A DNA stretch of 64,000 nucleotides, from the NCBI RefSeq assembly GCF_001571385.1, contig NZ_BCNW01000001.1:1984001-2048000 (forward strand), in the 5' to 3' direction. Origin of the DNA: Methanofollis ethanolicus. Its GTDB lineage: Archaea > Halobacteriota > Methanomicrobia > Methanomicrobiales > Methanofollaceae. This document shows, in pieces, positions 16,648-25,609 of the stretch. Each line of letters opens with the position of its first letter. Position 1 is the first letter of the stretch. The notes below the pieces were generated by a model. The model had not been told where the DNA came from. It did not search any database and saw only the letters and a list, made by a program, of their open reading frames with translations. The translations under genes were made by a program, and so were the position numbers.

Positions 16648-17865
16648 ATGCAAACCCTCATCGCGTTCGTGCTTGTCCTCATTTTCATCTCCCTTGCGAC
16701 GGTGAGGTACCGCCTCAACCCCTTTGTCACACTCTTCTCGGCGGCCGTTGTGTACGGCGTCCTTGCCGGCGTCCCGGTAGAGTCGGTCGTCGGCATTGCG
16801 GCCGAAGGGGCCGGAAAGATTTTTGCCCTCCTCGGTGTGGTCGTCTTTGCCGGTTCGGTCATCGCGAAGGTGCTCGAAAAGGGGAGGTTCCAGGAGCGTA
16901 TCTTCAGCGACCTCAGGTCCTTTACCCATCGACCCGCGCTGACCGGCGGATTCGCCGGGTTCATCCTCGCGGTGCCGTTCATGTGCTGCATCACCGCCTT
17001 CATCGTGATCTCTCCCCTCCTCTCCTGTTTCTCCGATAAGAAGAAGGCCATCTACGGCGCAGCCATCGGGAGCACCCTCTCCTTCTCCCTCATCTACCCG
17101 ACGCCGGTAACGATCGCCGCCGCGTCGGCAGCCCAGGGTTTTTCGGCAGGGGAGTACATGACCGTCGCCCTCCCCCTCTCCATCGTCCTCCTGCTTGCGG
17201 TCGGCATCGGGATCGGGCGGCAGAAGAGCACTGCAGAGGGCGGGGACATGGTCTGCGCCCCTGAGACAGGGCGGCGGGCATGGATACCCCTCCTCCTCCC
17301 CCTCGCCCTGACCGCGGCGGCGGTCGTCTGGCCAGTCTTCGGGAAAGGGTCGATCTCGGCCGCGCTACTCGTCGGGATGGCCGGCGCTCTCCTCGTCCTC
17401 GCGCCCGACCTGCGGTACGCCGCCCTCAAAGACGGGACAAAACACGCCGGCGTGATCATCTACGACCTCTGCGGGGCCGGCGCCCTCGGGGCGACGATCA
17501 TGGCGAGCACCTTCGCCACCGACGCCTTCGCCCTCTTCGGAGACGCGGTCCCGCCGGTGCTGGTGCCTTTCCTCCTCGGCATCCTCCTCCAGGCGGCCCA
17601 GGGGTCGCGGGTGGTGACTGCCGTGATCACCGCGACCATGGTCCTCTCGTCGGATTATGCAACGGCGATCGGCCAGGTCCCCCTCATGCTGATGATCGCG
17701 GCGGGAACCCTCTCGGTCTCGGCCTTCAGCGATCCCTTCTTCTGGGTGGTCAGGAACGCAAGCGGTGATTCCGTCCCCGCGGTGCTCTGGCGGTACGCCC
17801 TCCCCCTCTCGGCAGCAAGTCTTGTCATTGCCGCAGTCGCCGTGATCATCGAGATGGCGGTCTGA
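16648..17865 (+). CDS. GntP-family organic acid permease
   Basis: The 405-aa, very hydrophobic product has about 12 membrane segments. MQTLIAFVLVLIFISLATVRY, followed by RLNPFVTLFSAAVVYGVLAG, is characteristic of GntP-type gluconate/hydroxyacid:proton symporters. VPFMCCITAFIVISPLL, the PTPVTIAAASAA loop and LQAAQGSRVVTAVITA also fit that family. It should move a small carboxylate such as gluconate, glycerate or lactate across the membrane. A TATA box (CTATATATTC, 16615-16624) lies 24-33 nt before the start. No sugar-acid kinase or dehydrogenase is nearby to fix the substrate. Confidence 0.85.
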   Translation: MQTLIAFVLVLIFISLATVRYRLNPFVTLFSAAVVYGVLAGVPVESVVGIAAEGAGKIFALLGVVVFAGSVIAKVLEKGRFQERIFSDLRSFTHRPALTGGFAGFILAVPFMCCITAFIVISPLLSCFSDKKKAIYGAAIGSTLSFSLIYPTPVTIAAASAAQGFSAGEYMTVALPLSIVLLLAVGIGIGRQKSTAEGGDMVCAPETGRRAWIPLLLPLALTAAAVVWPVFGKGSISAALLVGMAGALLVLAPDLRYAALKDGTKHAGVIIYDLCGAGALGATIMASTFATDAFALFGDAVPPVLVPFLLGILLQAAQGSRVVTAVITATMVLSSDYATAIGQVPLMLMIAAGTLSVSAFSDPFFWVVRNASGDSVPAVLWRYALPLSAASLVIAAVAVIIEMAV

Positions 17866-17884
17866 AGAGAGAAGAAAAAAGAGT

Positions 17885-18409
17885 TCAGGGGGTGGCCGGG
17901 ACCTGGTGAGTGCAGGAGGGGATCTCCGCAACGTCCCTGAGGGTCTCGTTCCTCCCGTCGACAAAGGTGATCTCGGTCACTGCAGGGGAGAAGTCTGCCT
18001 GCACCAGCGGCGCAAACCAGTAATCGTTCAGTGCCTTCTCAGCCTCTTCGAGATGGAGCGCCGGTGTCGTATAGACTGTTGCATTGTCGACCCGGGAGAC
18101 GCGGGCAAATTTCTCTGCCCTGAAGGAGGCGGACCGATCGCTTATGGCGACAGATTCGACCTCAGATCCGGAGTACTTTTCCAGTGCCTTTCTAAACTCT
18201 TCATTCGGGTCTGCGATCTTCAGGAAGACCGCGATATTTTCGAGCCAGGTGAGGGAATAGTCGAAGGTGACCGTTGCGGCACCGTCTTCTTCAACATCTA
18301 TCGTGAGTTTTTCGGCGGTAAAGGCACCGGCAGGCATCACGAGTGCTCCGATGAGGAGAAGGGAGAGAATGCCGCCAAGCATCCTTTTTTTACTGATAAA
18401 CATGTTCAT
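17885..18409 (-). CDS. Secreted protein of unknown function
   Basis: The 174-aa product starts MNMFISKKRMLGGILSLLLIG and has a clear signal peptide ending near AGAFTA (about residue 30). The mature part is acidic, with no Cys cluster or catalytic motif apart from a single Cys near the end (PSCTHQVPATP). The pattern LTIDVEEDGAATVTFDYSLTWLENIAVFL predicts a beta-rich domain. The frame is open for 41 more codons upstream, but the signal peptide fixes the start. I do not recognise a named family. It is convergent with the GntP gene, 19 nt between stop codons, and divergent from Mmp10. Confidence 0.7.
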   Translation of the reverse strand: MNMFISKKRMLGGILSLLLIGALVMPAGAFTAEKLTIDVEEDGAATVTFDYSLTWLENIAVFLKIADPNEEFRKALEKYSGSEVESVAISDRSASFRAEKFARVSRVDNATVYTTPALHLEEAEKALNDYWFAPLVQADFSPAVTEITFVDGRNETLRDVAEIPSCTHQVPATP

Positions 18410-18513
18410 GGTTCGCCACCAGCACACAATTATATTTGTCAAGTGATGAAGATATCGGCTTCTATCCTCCCGGGGGAGGACAGAGAGATGCTGGTACCGG
18501 TTCGGATGCCATA

Positions 18514-18521
18514 CCATATAA
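18514..18521 (+). promoter_or_regulatory. TATA box for the Mmp10 gene
   Basis: CATATAAC lies about 30 nt before the ATG at 18547, implying a leaderless or almost leaderless transcript. Confidence 0.55.
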
Positions 18522-18546
18522 CCCTTCAGCACAGACAGAGTAGCAG

Positions 18547-19770
18547 ATGGCTCATCTGACCGTGGACATTGGCGGGCGCCCGGGCGTTGACTGCCGGGGC
18601 TTCTGCGAGTACTGCTATTTCAAGCATGTCGGGAAGGTCGAACCCTTCGGGTGCAGGTACTGCCTGCCCTTCAAAGTGGGCTGCGATTACTGCACACGAG
18701 GCGTGAAAGAGCAGTACAGCGGGTTCAAACCTCTCTCCGCGGTCGCCGACGACACCCTTGCCCAGCTCCAGATGATCGGGGACGATCTCTCCCGGATCAC
18801 CATCAGCGGCGGGGGAGACCCGAGTTGTTACCCCGAATTCCGCGACCTTGTCGAGATCCTGGGAAGCATGGGCGTGCCCCTCCATATCGGATATACCAGT
18901 GGGAAGGGTTTTGACGACCCGGAGATCGCCGACTTCCTCATCGACAACGGGCTCTCAGAGGTATCGTACACGATCTTCTCGGCCGACCCCGAACGTCGGC
19001 GGCGGTACATGCACGACCCCACGCCCGAGGCCTCCCTTGCGGTGATGCGCCGCCTCTGCGAAAAGATCGACGTCTATGCCGCCGCGGTGGTCATCCCTGG
19101 CGTCAATGACGGCGAAGACCTCGAAAAGACCTGCGAGTGGCTCGACGGTGCGGGGGCGAAGGGCCTGATCCTGATGAGATTTGCAAACACGACCGACCAG
19201 GGCCTGATCCTTGGCAATGCGCCGATAATCCCGGGCCAGCGGGTCGAGAGCGTCGAGGCGTTCAGGGACCGCGTCACCGACCTGAATGCCCGGTTCTCCC
19301 TCAAGATCAGTGGCACGCCTCTCTGGGACCCGGAGATCGGGTCGCCCTTCGCCATCCTCCAGGAACCCGACCTCCTTGCGAGACTCCCCCGCGTGCGGGG
19401 GAAGGTCTCGGTGGTCACCGGAAGTGTCGCCGCACCCTTCATCCAGCAGGTCCTGGACGCCTGCGGCGGTGGGTGCAGGGTCGTGCCCGTGCAGAAGGAG
19501 ATCGCCTGCCTGATCACCATCGACGACCTTGCGGCCCTCGACCTGGCAGACCTTGAGGAGACCGTGATCCTGCCAGGCCGCGCCTTTGTTCATGACCGCC
19601 AGGCGGCGGAGGTGCTTGGCCGTGACGGGACGGTGCGGACGGTGCTCCGCGGCCCTGAGATGCTCACCGCCGACGCCGAGACCTCGATGGGGATGCGGAA
19701 AGAAGAAGTACTCCAGATGGAACTCGACGGCTTTGCCGCCCTCATCCACTTGATAAACCAGAATGGGTGA
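18547..19770 (+). CDS. mmp10: Methanogenesis marker 10: radical SAM McrA arginine C-methyltransferase
   Basis: The 407-aa product carries the radical SAM triad Cys16, Cys20 and Cys23 (DCRGFCEYC). A further Cys set follows at 36, 39, 46 and 49 (GCRYCLPFKVGCDYC), typical of Mmp10. ITISGGGDPSCYPEFRDL is the SAM-binding GGE-like region. In known methanogens Mmp10 is a cobalamin-dependent radical SAM enzyme that C-methylates a conserved Arg in McrA, the alpha subunit of methyl-coenzyme M reductase. Its presence is the strongest single sign that this DNA comes from a methanogen. The gene is monocistronic here, between a secreted protein and a MITE-like element. Confidence 0.92.
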   Translation: MAHLTVDIGGRPGVDCRGFCEYCYFKHVGKVEPFGCRYCLPFKVGCDYCTRGVKEQYSGFKPLSAVADDTLAQLQMIGDDLSRITISGGGDPSCYPEFRDLVEILGSMGVPLHIGYTSGKGFDDPEIADFLIDNGLSEVSYTIFSADPERRRRYMHDPTPEASLAVMRRLCEKIDVYAAAVVIPGVNDGEDLEKTCEWLDGAGAKGLILMRFANTTDQGLILGNAPIIPGQRVESVEAFRDRVTDLNARFSLKISGTPLWDPEIGSPFAILQEPDLLARLPRVRGKVSVVTGSVAAPFIQQVLDACGGGCRVVPVQKEIACLITIDDLAALDLADLEETVILPGRAFVHDRQAAEVLGRDGTVRTVLRGPEMLTADAETSMGMRKEEVLQMELDGFAALIHLINQNG

Positions 19771-19874
19771 CGGGGCGAGACCCCGGAACCGACCCAAAAA
19801 TAGCGCTTCAGGCTATTCTGTACGGGGAAATCAGGGTGTAGGTGTTCCCCCGATTCTCCAGAGCAAGAAAAAAG

Positions 19875-20142
19875 GGGTTTTGTAGAAACCCTCATCCTTG
19901 GATCGATTATCCCCTGATCCCATGAAGAGGTACGCGGGTCCACCGCCTTCCTCACGATCTGGCCCGGGGACTACGCCCCGTCCTCGAAGACCTCGTCTTC
20001 TCAAGCTCGGGATTAGACCTCGAACGGGTAAATCTTGTATTTTGAAGGGGAAACGACCCTCTACCCCCTTATCCTAAGGCAGGGGGATTGGGGGGCGGCA
20101 GCCTCCCATCACCTATCTCAAGAATAGGATTTCTACAGAGTC
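19875..20142. mobile_element. MITE-like element B with 17-bp inverted ends
   Basis: Ends are GGTTTTGTAGAAACCCT and AGGATTTCTACAGAGTC, inverted with a few mismatches. The 268-bp length almost equals element A, and the interior shares GGGACTACGCCCC and GGCAGGGGGATTGGGGGGCG with it. An A-run plus G (AAAAAAG) lies near both ends and might be a target duplication. It ends 11 nt before the stop codon of the acyl-CoA synthetase, so it may also act as a 3' transcript end. Confidence 0.7.
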
Positions 20143-20152
20143 AAAAAAGATT

Positions 20153-21829
20153 TTATTCTGTCCCGTGATTGGAGTTGTGCCGCTCAAGTTCGAGGTCACG
20201 CAGCACGTTCCTCCGGATCTTTCCTGAGATCGTCTTCGGGAGTTCGTCCACGAACTCGATGGCCCGCGGGTACTTGTACGGGGCGGTCGTCCGCTTCACG
20301 TACTTCTGGATGTCCTTGACAAGTGCCTCGGAAGGCTCGAAGCCGGGCGCGAGGATGACAAAGGCCTTGACAATCATGCCCCTGATGACGTCAGGCGACC
20401 CGACGACCGCGCATTCCTGAACGGCCGGGTGCTCCATCAGGGCCGACTCCACCTCGAAGGGGCCTATCCGATATCCCGAACTCTTGATCACGTCGTCGGC
20501 GCGGCCCACAAACCAGAAGTAGCCGTCTTCATCCATGTAGGCCTTGTCGCCGGTATAGTACCAGCCGTCCTGGAACGCTTCTCTGTTGGCGTCAGGGTTG
20601 CCGACGTACTCCAGGAACAGGCCTGGCGGCTTGGGTTTGCTCCAGATAGCGATCCGGCCCTCTTCGCCGACCGAGACTGGCTTGCCGTCATCATCATGGA
20701 GTTCGATCTTCCATCCGGGTACCGGTTTGCCCATGGACCCGAGCTTCGGCTCCATGTCGCTGAGCGTGCCGATGCAGAGCACCGTCTCGGTCTGGCCGTA
20801 GCCCTCATAGATCGTCAGTCCTGTCCCCTTCTCCCACACCCTGATCACCTCGGGATTCAGGGGTTCGCCGGCACTCGAACAGTGGCGCAGCTGGGAGAGG
20901 TCGAACTTGTCGAGGTCGGCGAGGATGAGCATGCGGTACACCGTCGGTGGTGCGCAGAAGGTGGTGACCTCGTACTTCTCCAAAACCGGGAGGAGTGCGG
21001 TCGCCTTGAACTTTCCGCGGATGTCATAGACAAGCGTGCAGGCCCCCTGCATCCAGGGGCCGAAGAGCTTGCCCCAGGCGCACTTGCCCCAGCCCGTATC
21101 CGCCAGGGTGAAATGGAGGTCGTTCGGCTTGATATCGAGCCAGTACTTCCCGGTGAGGACATGGCCGATCGCGTGTGCCTCGCTGTGCAGGACCATCTTC
21201 GGCTCGCCGCTCGTGCCCGAGGAGAAGAAGATGAGCATCGGGTCAGACGACTTTGTCCTCTTCATGCCCGGTAACTGGACGAGATTGGTGGAGGCCGGGG
21301 CAGGGTAGGTGAGTTCGATGGGGTAACTGAGCCATCCCGGGATCTCTCCGTCCACCACAAAGCGGGAGACAAGAGTGGGGCATTCGCTGCAGATCTCATC
21401 GACCTTCCCGGAGTTCTCGACGTCAGTGACGATCATCTTGAACTTCCCGACATTCACGCGGTACTTGAGGTCCTTCGGGGTCAGCATCGTGGGGGTGGGG
21501 CAGAAAATGGCGCCGAGCTTAATGGCTGCAATAGCAAAGATCCACCACTCAGGCACGCGGTGGAGCATAATCATGACCCGGTCCCCCTTGTTAATCCCGT
21601 ACTTCAGGAGCATGTTCGCTGCCTGGTTCGAGAGGTTCATCAGGTGGCGGAAGGTGAAGTCCTTCTCGTGCCCTTCCTGATCGGTCCAGATCATCGCAAG
21701 ACGGTTGCGATCTTTCTTTGCCCACATATCGACGACGTCAAAGCCGAAGTTGAAATACTCCGGCACCTCCTCCAGATAGGAGGAGAGGACGTCCTCGGGT
21801 TCCATTTTTGTATGCTCGGCGTCGTGCAT
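20153..21829 (-). CDS. AMP-forming acyl-CoA synthetase (medium-chain/branched type), copy 1
   Basis: The 558-aa product is an ANL-superfamily adenylating enzyme. The P-loop-like motif FFSSGTSGEPKMVLH, the A5 motif IYEGYGQTETVLCIG, and YTGDKAYMDEDGYFWFVGRADD with the hinge after it are all intact. The C-terminal LPKTISGKIRRNVLR contains the catalytic Lys. The N-terminus (EYFNFGFDVVDMWAKKDRNRLAMIW) resembles the Methanosarcina medium-chain acyl-CoA synthetase, which prefers branched short acids such as 2-methylbutyrate. It should convert such an acid, ATP and CoA to acyl-CoA, AMP and PPi. A close paralogue lies upstream on the same strand, with a repeat-bearing gap between them. Confidence 0.9.
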   Translation of the reverse strand: MHDAEHTKMEPEDVLSSYLEEVPEYFNFGFDVVDMWAKKDRNRLAMIWTDQEGHEKDFTFRHLMNLSNQAANMLLKYGINKGDRVMIMLHRVPEWWIFAIAAIKLGAIFCPTPTMLTPKDLKYRVNVGKFKMIVTDVENSGKVDEICSECPTLVSRFVVDGEIPGWLSYPIELTYPAPASTNLVQLPGMKRTKSSDPMLIFFSSGTSGEPKMVLHSEAHAIGHVLTGKYWLDIKPNDLHFTLADTGWGKCAWGKLFGPWMQGACTLVYDIRGKFKATALLPVLEKYEVTTFCAPPTVYRMLILADLDKFDLSQLRHCSSAGEPLNPEVIRVWEKGTGLTIYEGYGQTETVLCIGTLSDMEPKLGSMGKPVPGWKIELHDDDGKPVSVGEEGRIAIWSKPKPPGLFLEYVGNPDANREAFQDGWYYTGDKAYMDEDGYFWFVGRADDVIKSSGYRIGPFEVESALMEHPAVQECAVVGSPDVIRGMIVKAFVILAPGFEPSEALVKDIQKYVKRTTAPYKYPRAIEFVDELPKTISGKIRRNVLRDLELERHNSNHGTE

Positions 21830-22207
21830 AACGATATATCAATGGGGTTACGGGGTAGATATAGTGCACGATACTTTCTGGACGGTGGTGGAAGTCAGAT
21901 TCAGGGGTCGGGCAGACCTGGGGGGCCATCGTGCCAGAAGCCTTCATCGTGGCACATATGCCAGAATCTGCGCGGAAAACTTGAAACGGGACTATGGAGA
22001 GATCCTCCTGTGCGGGTCCACGATCGTATCATTATAGTTCGCTGGCGGACTACGCCCCCGAAACCCCCGCTCGGGATAGGCAGGGATAGGGCAATCTCCC
22101 GCCTCAGGATATCTGTTCTGTCTTCTCCGGGCCAATCGCAAGCCGGTGCCCGGGGTTTTCCCGGGAACCCAATAAAACTAAAAAAAGAGGACGAGAGACC
22201 GGGGCCG
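21830..22207. repeat. Intergenic gap with degenerate MITE-family core (D)
   Basis: The segment at about 22046-22080 reads CGGACTACGCCCCCGAAACC and then CCCGCTCGGGATAGG. It matches the cores of elements B and E. The stretch at 22108-22145 resembles 10665-10705. Clear inverted ends were not found, so this may be an eroded copy. The promoter of the copy 1 synthetase gene probably lies in 21840-21870. Confidence 0.5.
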
Positions 22208-23890
22208 TCAGGCCTGAGGGCCTTCATCCGTGTGGTTATTCTCGTATCTCTTCATTTCGAGCATCTTCAGTTCTTTCCGCTTGATCTTCCCGGAGATCGT
22301 CTTCGGGAGATCGTCCACGAACTCGATGGCCCGCGGGTACTTGTACGGTGCGGTCGTCCTCTTCACATACCTCTGAATGTCCTTGACCAGCGCCTCTGAA
22401 GGCTTGTATCCGGCTTTCAGCACCACGAACGCCTTGACAAGGAGGCCGCGGATGAGGTCCGGGGACCCGACGACCGCGCATTCCTGCACAGCGGGGTGCT
22501 CCATCAGGGCCGACTCCACCTCGAAGGGGCCGATCCTGTAACCCGAACTCTTGATCACGTCGTCGTCGCGGCCCACAAACCAGAAGTAACCGTCCTCGTC
22601 ATAGTAGGCACGGTCGCCGGTGTAATAAAAGCCGTTCTGGAAGGACTCCGCGTTCGCTTCCTTGTTGTCGAGGTATTCGACGATCAGGCCGGGCGGCCGC
22701 GGCTTGAGAGAGATGGCGATCCGGCCCTCCTCAAATGCTTCACAGGGCGTGCCGTTCTCGTCATGGATCTCCACATGCCAGCCGGGCGAGGGTTTGCCCA
22801 TCGAACCGAGTTTCGGTTCCAGGCATGGGAAAGTGGCGATCGCGCAGACCGTCTCGGTCTGGCCGTAGCCCTCCCTGATGGTGAGGCCTGTCCCTTCCTG
22901 CCAGATCCGGATCACTTCCGGGTTGAGGGGTTCGCCCGCGCTCGTGCAGTGACGGAGTTCACGGAGGTCGTACTTCTTGAGGTCTGCCAGGATCAGCATC
23001 CTGTAGATCGTCGGCGGGGCGCAGAACGTGGTGACCTCGTACTTCTCCAGAAGAGGCAGGATCTCGGTCGCCGAGAACTTGCCGCGGATATCGTAGACGA
23101 AGATAGCGGCACCGCAGATCCACTGCCCGAAGATCTTGCCCCACCCGCACTTCGCCCACCCGGTGTCGGAGAGGGTGAGGTGAAGGTCGTGCTCGGTGAG
23201 GTCGTGCCAGAACTTTGCGGTGACGATGTGGCCGAGGGGATGGGCGTTGTTGTGCAGCACCATCTTCGGCTCGCCGGTCGTGCCCGACGTGAAGTAGATG
23301 AGCATCGGGTCGGTGGCCCGTGTCTTCTTCGCAACCGGCATCGAGACCGTGCGGTGCGAGACCGGGGCCGGGTATATCAGTTCGTACGGGAAGTTGGCCC
23401 AGCCCTCGAGTTCGCCGTCCACCAGGAAGCGGACCTGGAGAGAGGGACACTCCCTGCAGATCTCATCGATCTTCCAGGAATTTTCGAGATCGGTGATGAC
23501 CATCTTGAAGTTCCCGGCATTGATCCGGTACTCGAGGTCCTTCGGCGTGAGGAGGGAGGGGCATGGACAGTATACGGCGCCGAGTTTGATCAGAGCAATG
23601 ACAAAGATCCACCACTCGGGGATCCGCGGGAGGAGGATGAGTACACGGTCACCCTTGTTAATCCCGTATTTGAGAAGGATATTCGCCGCCTGGTTCGAGA
23701 GGTTCATCATGTCGCGATAGGTGAACTTCCTCTCGTTGCCTTTCTGGTCAACCCAGATCATGGCCAGGCGGTTGCGGTCTTTTTTAGCCCATGCGTCAAT
23801 GACGTCGTAGCCGAAATTGAAGAATTCCGGAACGTCGATTTTAAAATTCGCATAGGTTTCTTCGTAGTTCTCCATGTTATGCTCTGCCAT
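22208..23890 (-). CDS. AMP-forming acyl-CoA synthetase (medium-chain/branched type), copy 2
   Basis: The 560-aa product shares most of its sequence with the synthetase at 20153: YFTSGTTGEPKMVLH, TIREGYGQTETVCAIA, YTGDRAYYDEDGYFWFVGRDDD, and LPKTISGKIKRKELK with the catalytic Lys. The two have similar substrate-pocket surroundings but differ in several places, including the acyl pocket region, so different chain preferences are possible. Together they suggest uptake and activation of short fatty acids for biosynthesis, for example making isoleucine or leucine from branched acids. The start ATG at 23890 lies 195 nt from the divergent small gene at 24085. Confidence 0.9.
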   Translation of the reverse strand: MAEHNMENYEETYANFKIDVPEFFNFGYDVIDAWAKKDRNRLAMIWVDQKGNERKFTYRDMMNLSNQAANILLKYGINKGDRVLILLPRIPEWWIFVIALIKLGAVYCPCPSLLTPKDLEYRINAGNFKMVITDLENSWKIDEICRECPSLQVRFLVDGELEGWANFPYELIYPAPVSHRTVSMPVAKKTRATDPMLIYFTSGTTGEPKMVLHNNAHPLGHIVTAKFWHDLTEHDLHLTLSDTGWAKCGWGKIFGQWICGAAIFVYDIRGKFSATEILPLLEKYEVTTFCAPPTIYRMLILADLKKYDLRELRHCTSAGEPLNPEVIRIWQEGTGLTIREGYGQTETVCAIATFPCLEPKLGSMGKPSPGWHVEIHDENGTPCEAFEEGRIAISLKPRPPGLIVEYLDNKEANAESFQNGFYYTGDRAYYDEDGYFWFVGRDDDVIKSSGYRIGPFEVESALMEHPAVQECAVVGSPDLIRGLLVKAFVVLKAGYKPSEALVKDIQRYVKRTTAPYKYPRAIEFVDDLPKTISGKIKRKELKMLEMKRYENNHTDEGPQA

Positions 23891-24039
23891 GGGATCTGTC
23901 CGTATAGGTATGGTGCGTCACGGTTTTTTAATCTGTCCGGTACCTCTGCCCACCCCTATGCCACCTCCGGAAACCGCATGTCTCCCGGCCCCTGCCGACA
24001 GGTCAGGGAACGGGGGATCCGGAAGGATCCGCGCAACGC

Positions 24040-24047
24040 ATAAATAG
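24040..24047 (+). promoter_or_regulatory. TATA box of the 72-aa gene
   Basis: CATAAATA lies about 40 nt before the ATG at 24085. A GGGAGGGAGAG ribosome-binding stretch is directly before the start codon. Confidence 0.5.
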
Positions 24048-24084
24048 AGGCGCTGGGAGATAGCGCGGTACGGGAGGGAGAGCC

Positions 24085-24303
24085 ATGCCGTACAGGTGGA
24101 GAAGCAGGAAAGATGTTGATGAAGCGATCGTCGTCATCATGAACACAATGGAGGAAGAAGAAGTCTTCCCAGAATGGCTCCGGAGAACGATACAGGCGGC
24201 ACTTGACGACTCCGACCCGGAGTACGTCAGGTACTTCTACGACGAGGTGAAGAGGTTCGCTCCTGTGTCCCTCAAACTCTTCGGGGAGACGCCGGTGGTG
24301 TGA
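24085..24303 (+). CDS. Small acidic protein of unknown function
   Basis: The 72-aa product (MPYRWRSRKDVDEAIVVIMN...) is mostly predicted helix. It has an acidic middle (MEEEEVFPEWL), a DDSDPEYVRYFYDEVKRF helix, and no Cys or membrane segment. A good TATA box and a strong Shine-Dalgarno sequence support it as a real gene. I recognise no family. It stands alone between the synthetase operon and a minus-strand unknown gene. Confidence 0.6.
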   Translation: MPYRWRSRKDVDEAIVVIMNTMEEEEVFPEWLRRTIQAALDDSDPEYVRYFYDEVKRFAPVSLKLFGETPVV

Positions 24304-24377
24304 GGGGCGCACGGTCGGGGCCGGATCATCCCGACCTCAGCCGTTATCGCCCTGCACGATGGAAATATCAGGGCTTG

Positions 24378-25562
24378 CTATTTTTTCCCCCGGGGTGAAG
24401 GAGGATGCTCGACAAAATACCGGAGAAGCGTCTTTGTCATCTGCGTCCCGAGAGACGGCTTTGTCCCTTCAAGCCAGAGGAAGAAACCGGCCATATGCGG
24501 CGTGCGCCTGCTCTCGTACTTGAAACCGCCGTTTTTCGAGGGGACCATCTTGTAATATTCCTTCTTCTTTTTTGACCTGAAGTAGAGGATCGGCCGGCAG
24601 TCGGGGAGGTTGACCGCAAGGATCACCTTGGAGAAGTCCTTCATGATGTCCTCGAAGGTGAGCACCTCGCCCTTCATCGTGACCTCGGTGCGCTGACAGA
24701 GCAGACGGATCGACGGGGGATAGAGCGCACCGAAGACGATCTTTTTGACGATCGGCGGGATCTCGTCGGGTCCGGTCAGTGCTTCGAGAGGCACGCCCGC
24801 GGCCATCTGTTCAAGGAGCCGGTCTTTCCTCTCGTCATGGAGTTGACGGTAGTCGAAGGGTCTTTTCTGCCTGATGTCGGCGAGGTGGAGGAGTTTCGGG
24901 TGGGCGATCGGTTTTCTCGGCCGATAACGGATCTCACGCGGGTTGAGCACACTTTTGATCTCCTCACAGGACGCGGTCGTGATCAGGACCGAGTCAGGTT
25001 CCTTCATCAACCTCTGGATGATGGAGTTCCGCGAGATGTCCACCGACGAAACCAGGATGAAAGGGACGATGGGCTGGCCGAAAAGATAGCCTATGAGCCG
25101 TTTTTTAAAGATGATCTCCTGTTCGAATTCCTTCAGGTCGGTGGGGGAGGTGACGATCTCGCCGAAGGCGACGGTGTTCTCCCGGTCGACAAGAAGGAAA
25201 TCGACTTCAGCGAGGTCCTGGCCGTTGCCCCTGACCTTGATGTCGCCATAGTTCGAGTAGAAAGTGCCGTTCTGGTCCTGTGAGATCTTCTGCCTGACAT
25301 AGGGGGCATCGGCCCCTTTCCGCACGACGCCCTTGATCAGGTCGCAGTCGGAGGCCACCTCGATCATCATCTCGTAGATGAGCCCCTCGTACCACCGTCC
25401 TTCGGCGGTCCGCATCATGGATATGTCTTCAGAAAACAGGTTTTTTTTCTCAGATTTGCGGAGATGACGCGTTGCTTTGAGGGCAAGTGTCCGTGTCGGC
25501 TTGACCGTATTGAAATGTGTCCGCAGCCACTCGATCATCTCCAGCCCGTTATTCAATGCCAT
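24378..25562 (-). CDS. Unknown 394-aa protein with nuclease-like core
   Basis: I do not recognise a named family. The middle contains AEVDFLLVDRENTVAFGEIVTS at about residues 118-139. This has the D-(strand)-E-x-V spacing seen in PD-(D/E)XK nuclease cores, although the usual catalytic Lys is absent. The N-terminus is basic and helical (KPTRTLALKATRHLRKSEKK). The C-terminal half is rich in KKKKEYYKMVPSKNGGFKY-type basic stretches that could bind nucleic acid. There are no membrane segments. The gene lies 47 nt downstream of the tRNA G10 methyltransferase gene on the same strand, with its own likely promoter. A nucleic-acid role is a guess from the core and charge. Confidence 0.65.
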   Translation of the reverse strand: MALNNGLEMIEWLRTHFNTVKPTRTLALKATRHLRKSEKKNLFSEDISMMRTAEGRWYEGLIYEMMIEVASDCDLIKGVVRKGADAPYVRQKISQDQNGTFYSNYGDIKVRGNGQDLAEVDFLLVDRENTVAFGEIVTSPTDLKEFEQEIIFKKRLIGYLFGQPIVPFILVSSVDISRNSIIQRLMKEPDSVLITTASCEEIKSVLNPREIRYRPRKPIAHPKLLHLADIRQKRPFDYRQLHDERKDRLLEQMAAGVPLEALTGPDEIPPIVKKIVFGALYPPSIRLLCQRTEVTMKGEVLTFEDIMKDFSKVILAVNLPDCRPILYFRSKKKKEYYKMVPSKNGGFKYESRRTPHMAGFFLWLEGTKPSLGTQMTKTLLRYFVEHPPSPRGKK

Positions 25563-25609
25563 TGGATGTCCTGTCTTTCGTTGTTTTGATCGTTCGGAGA
25601 GTAAATACG

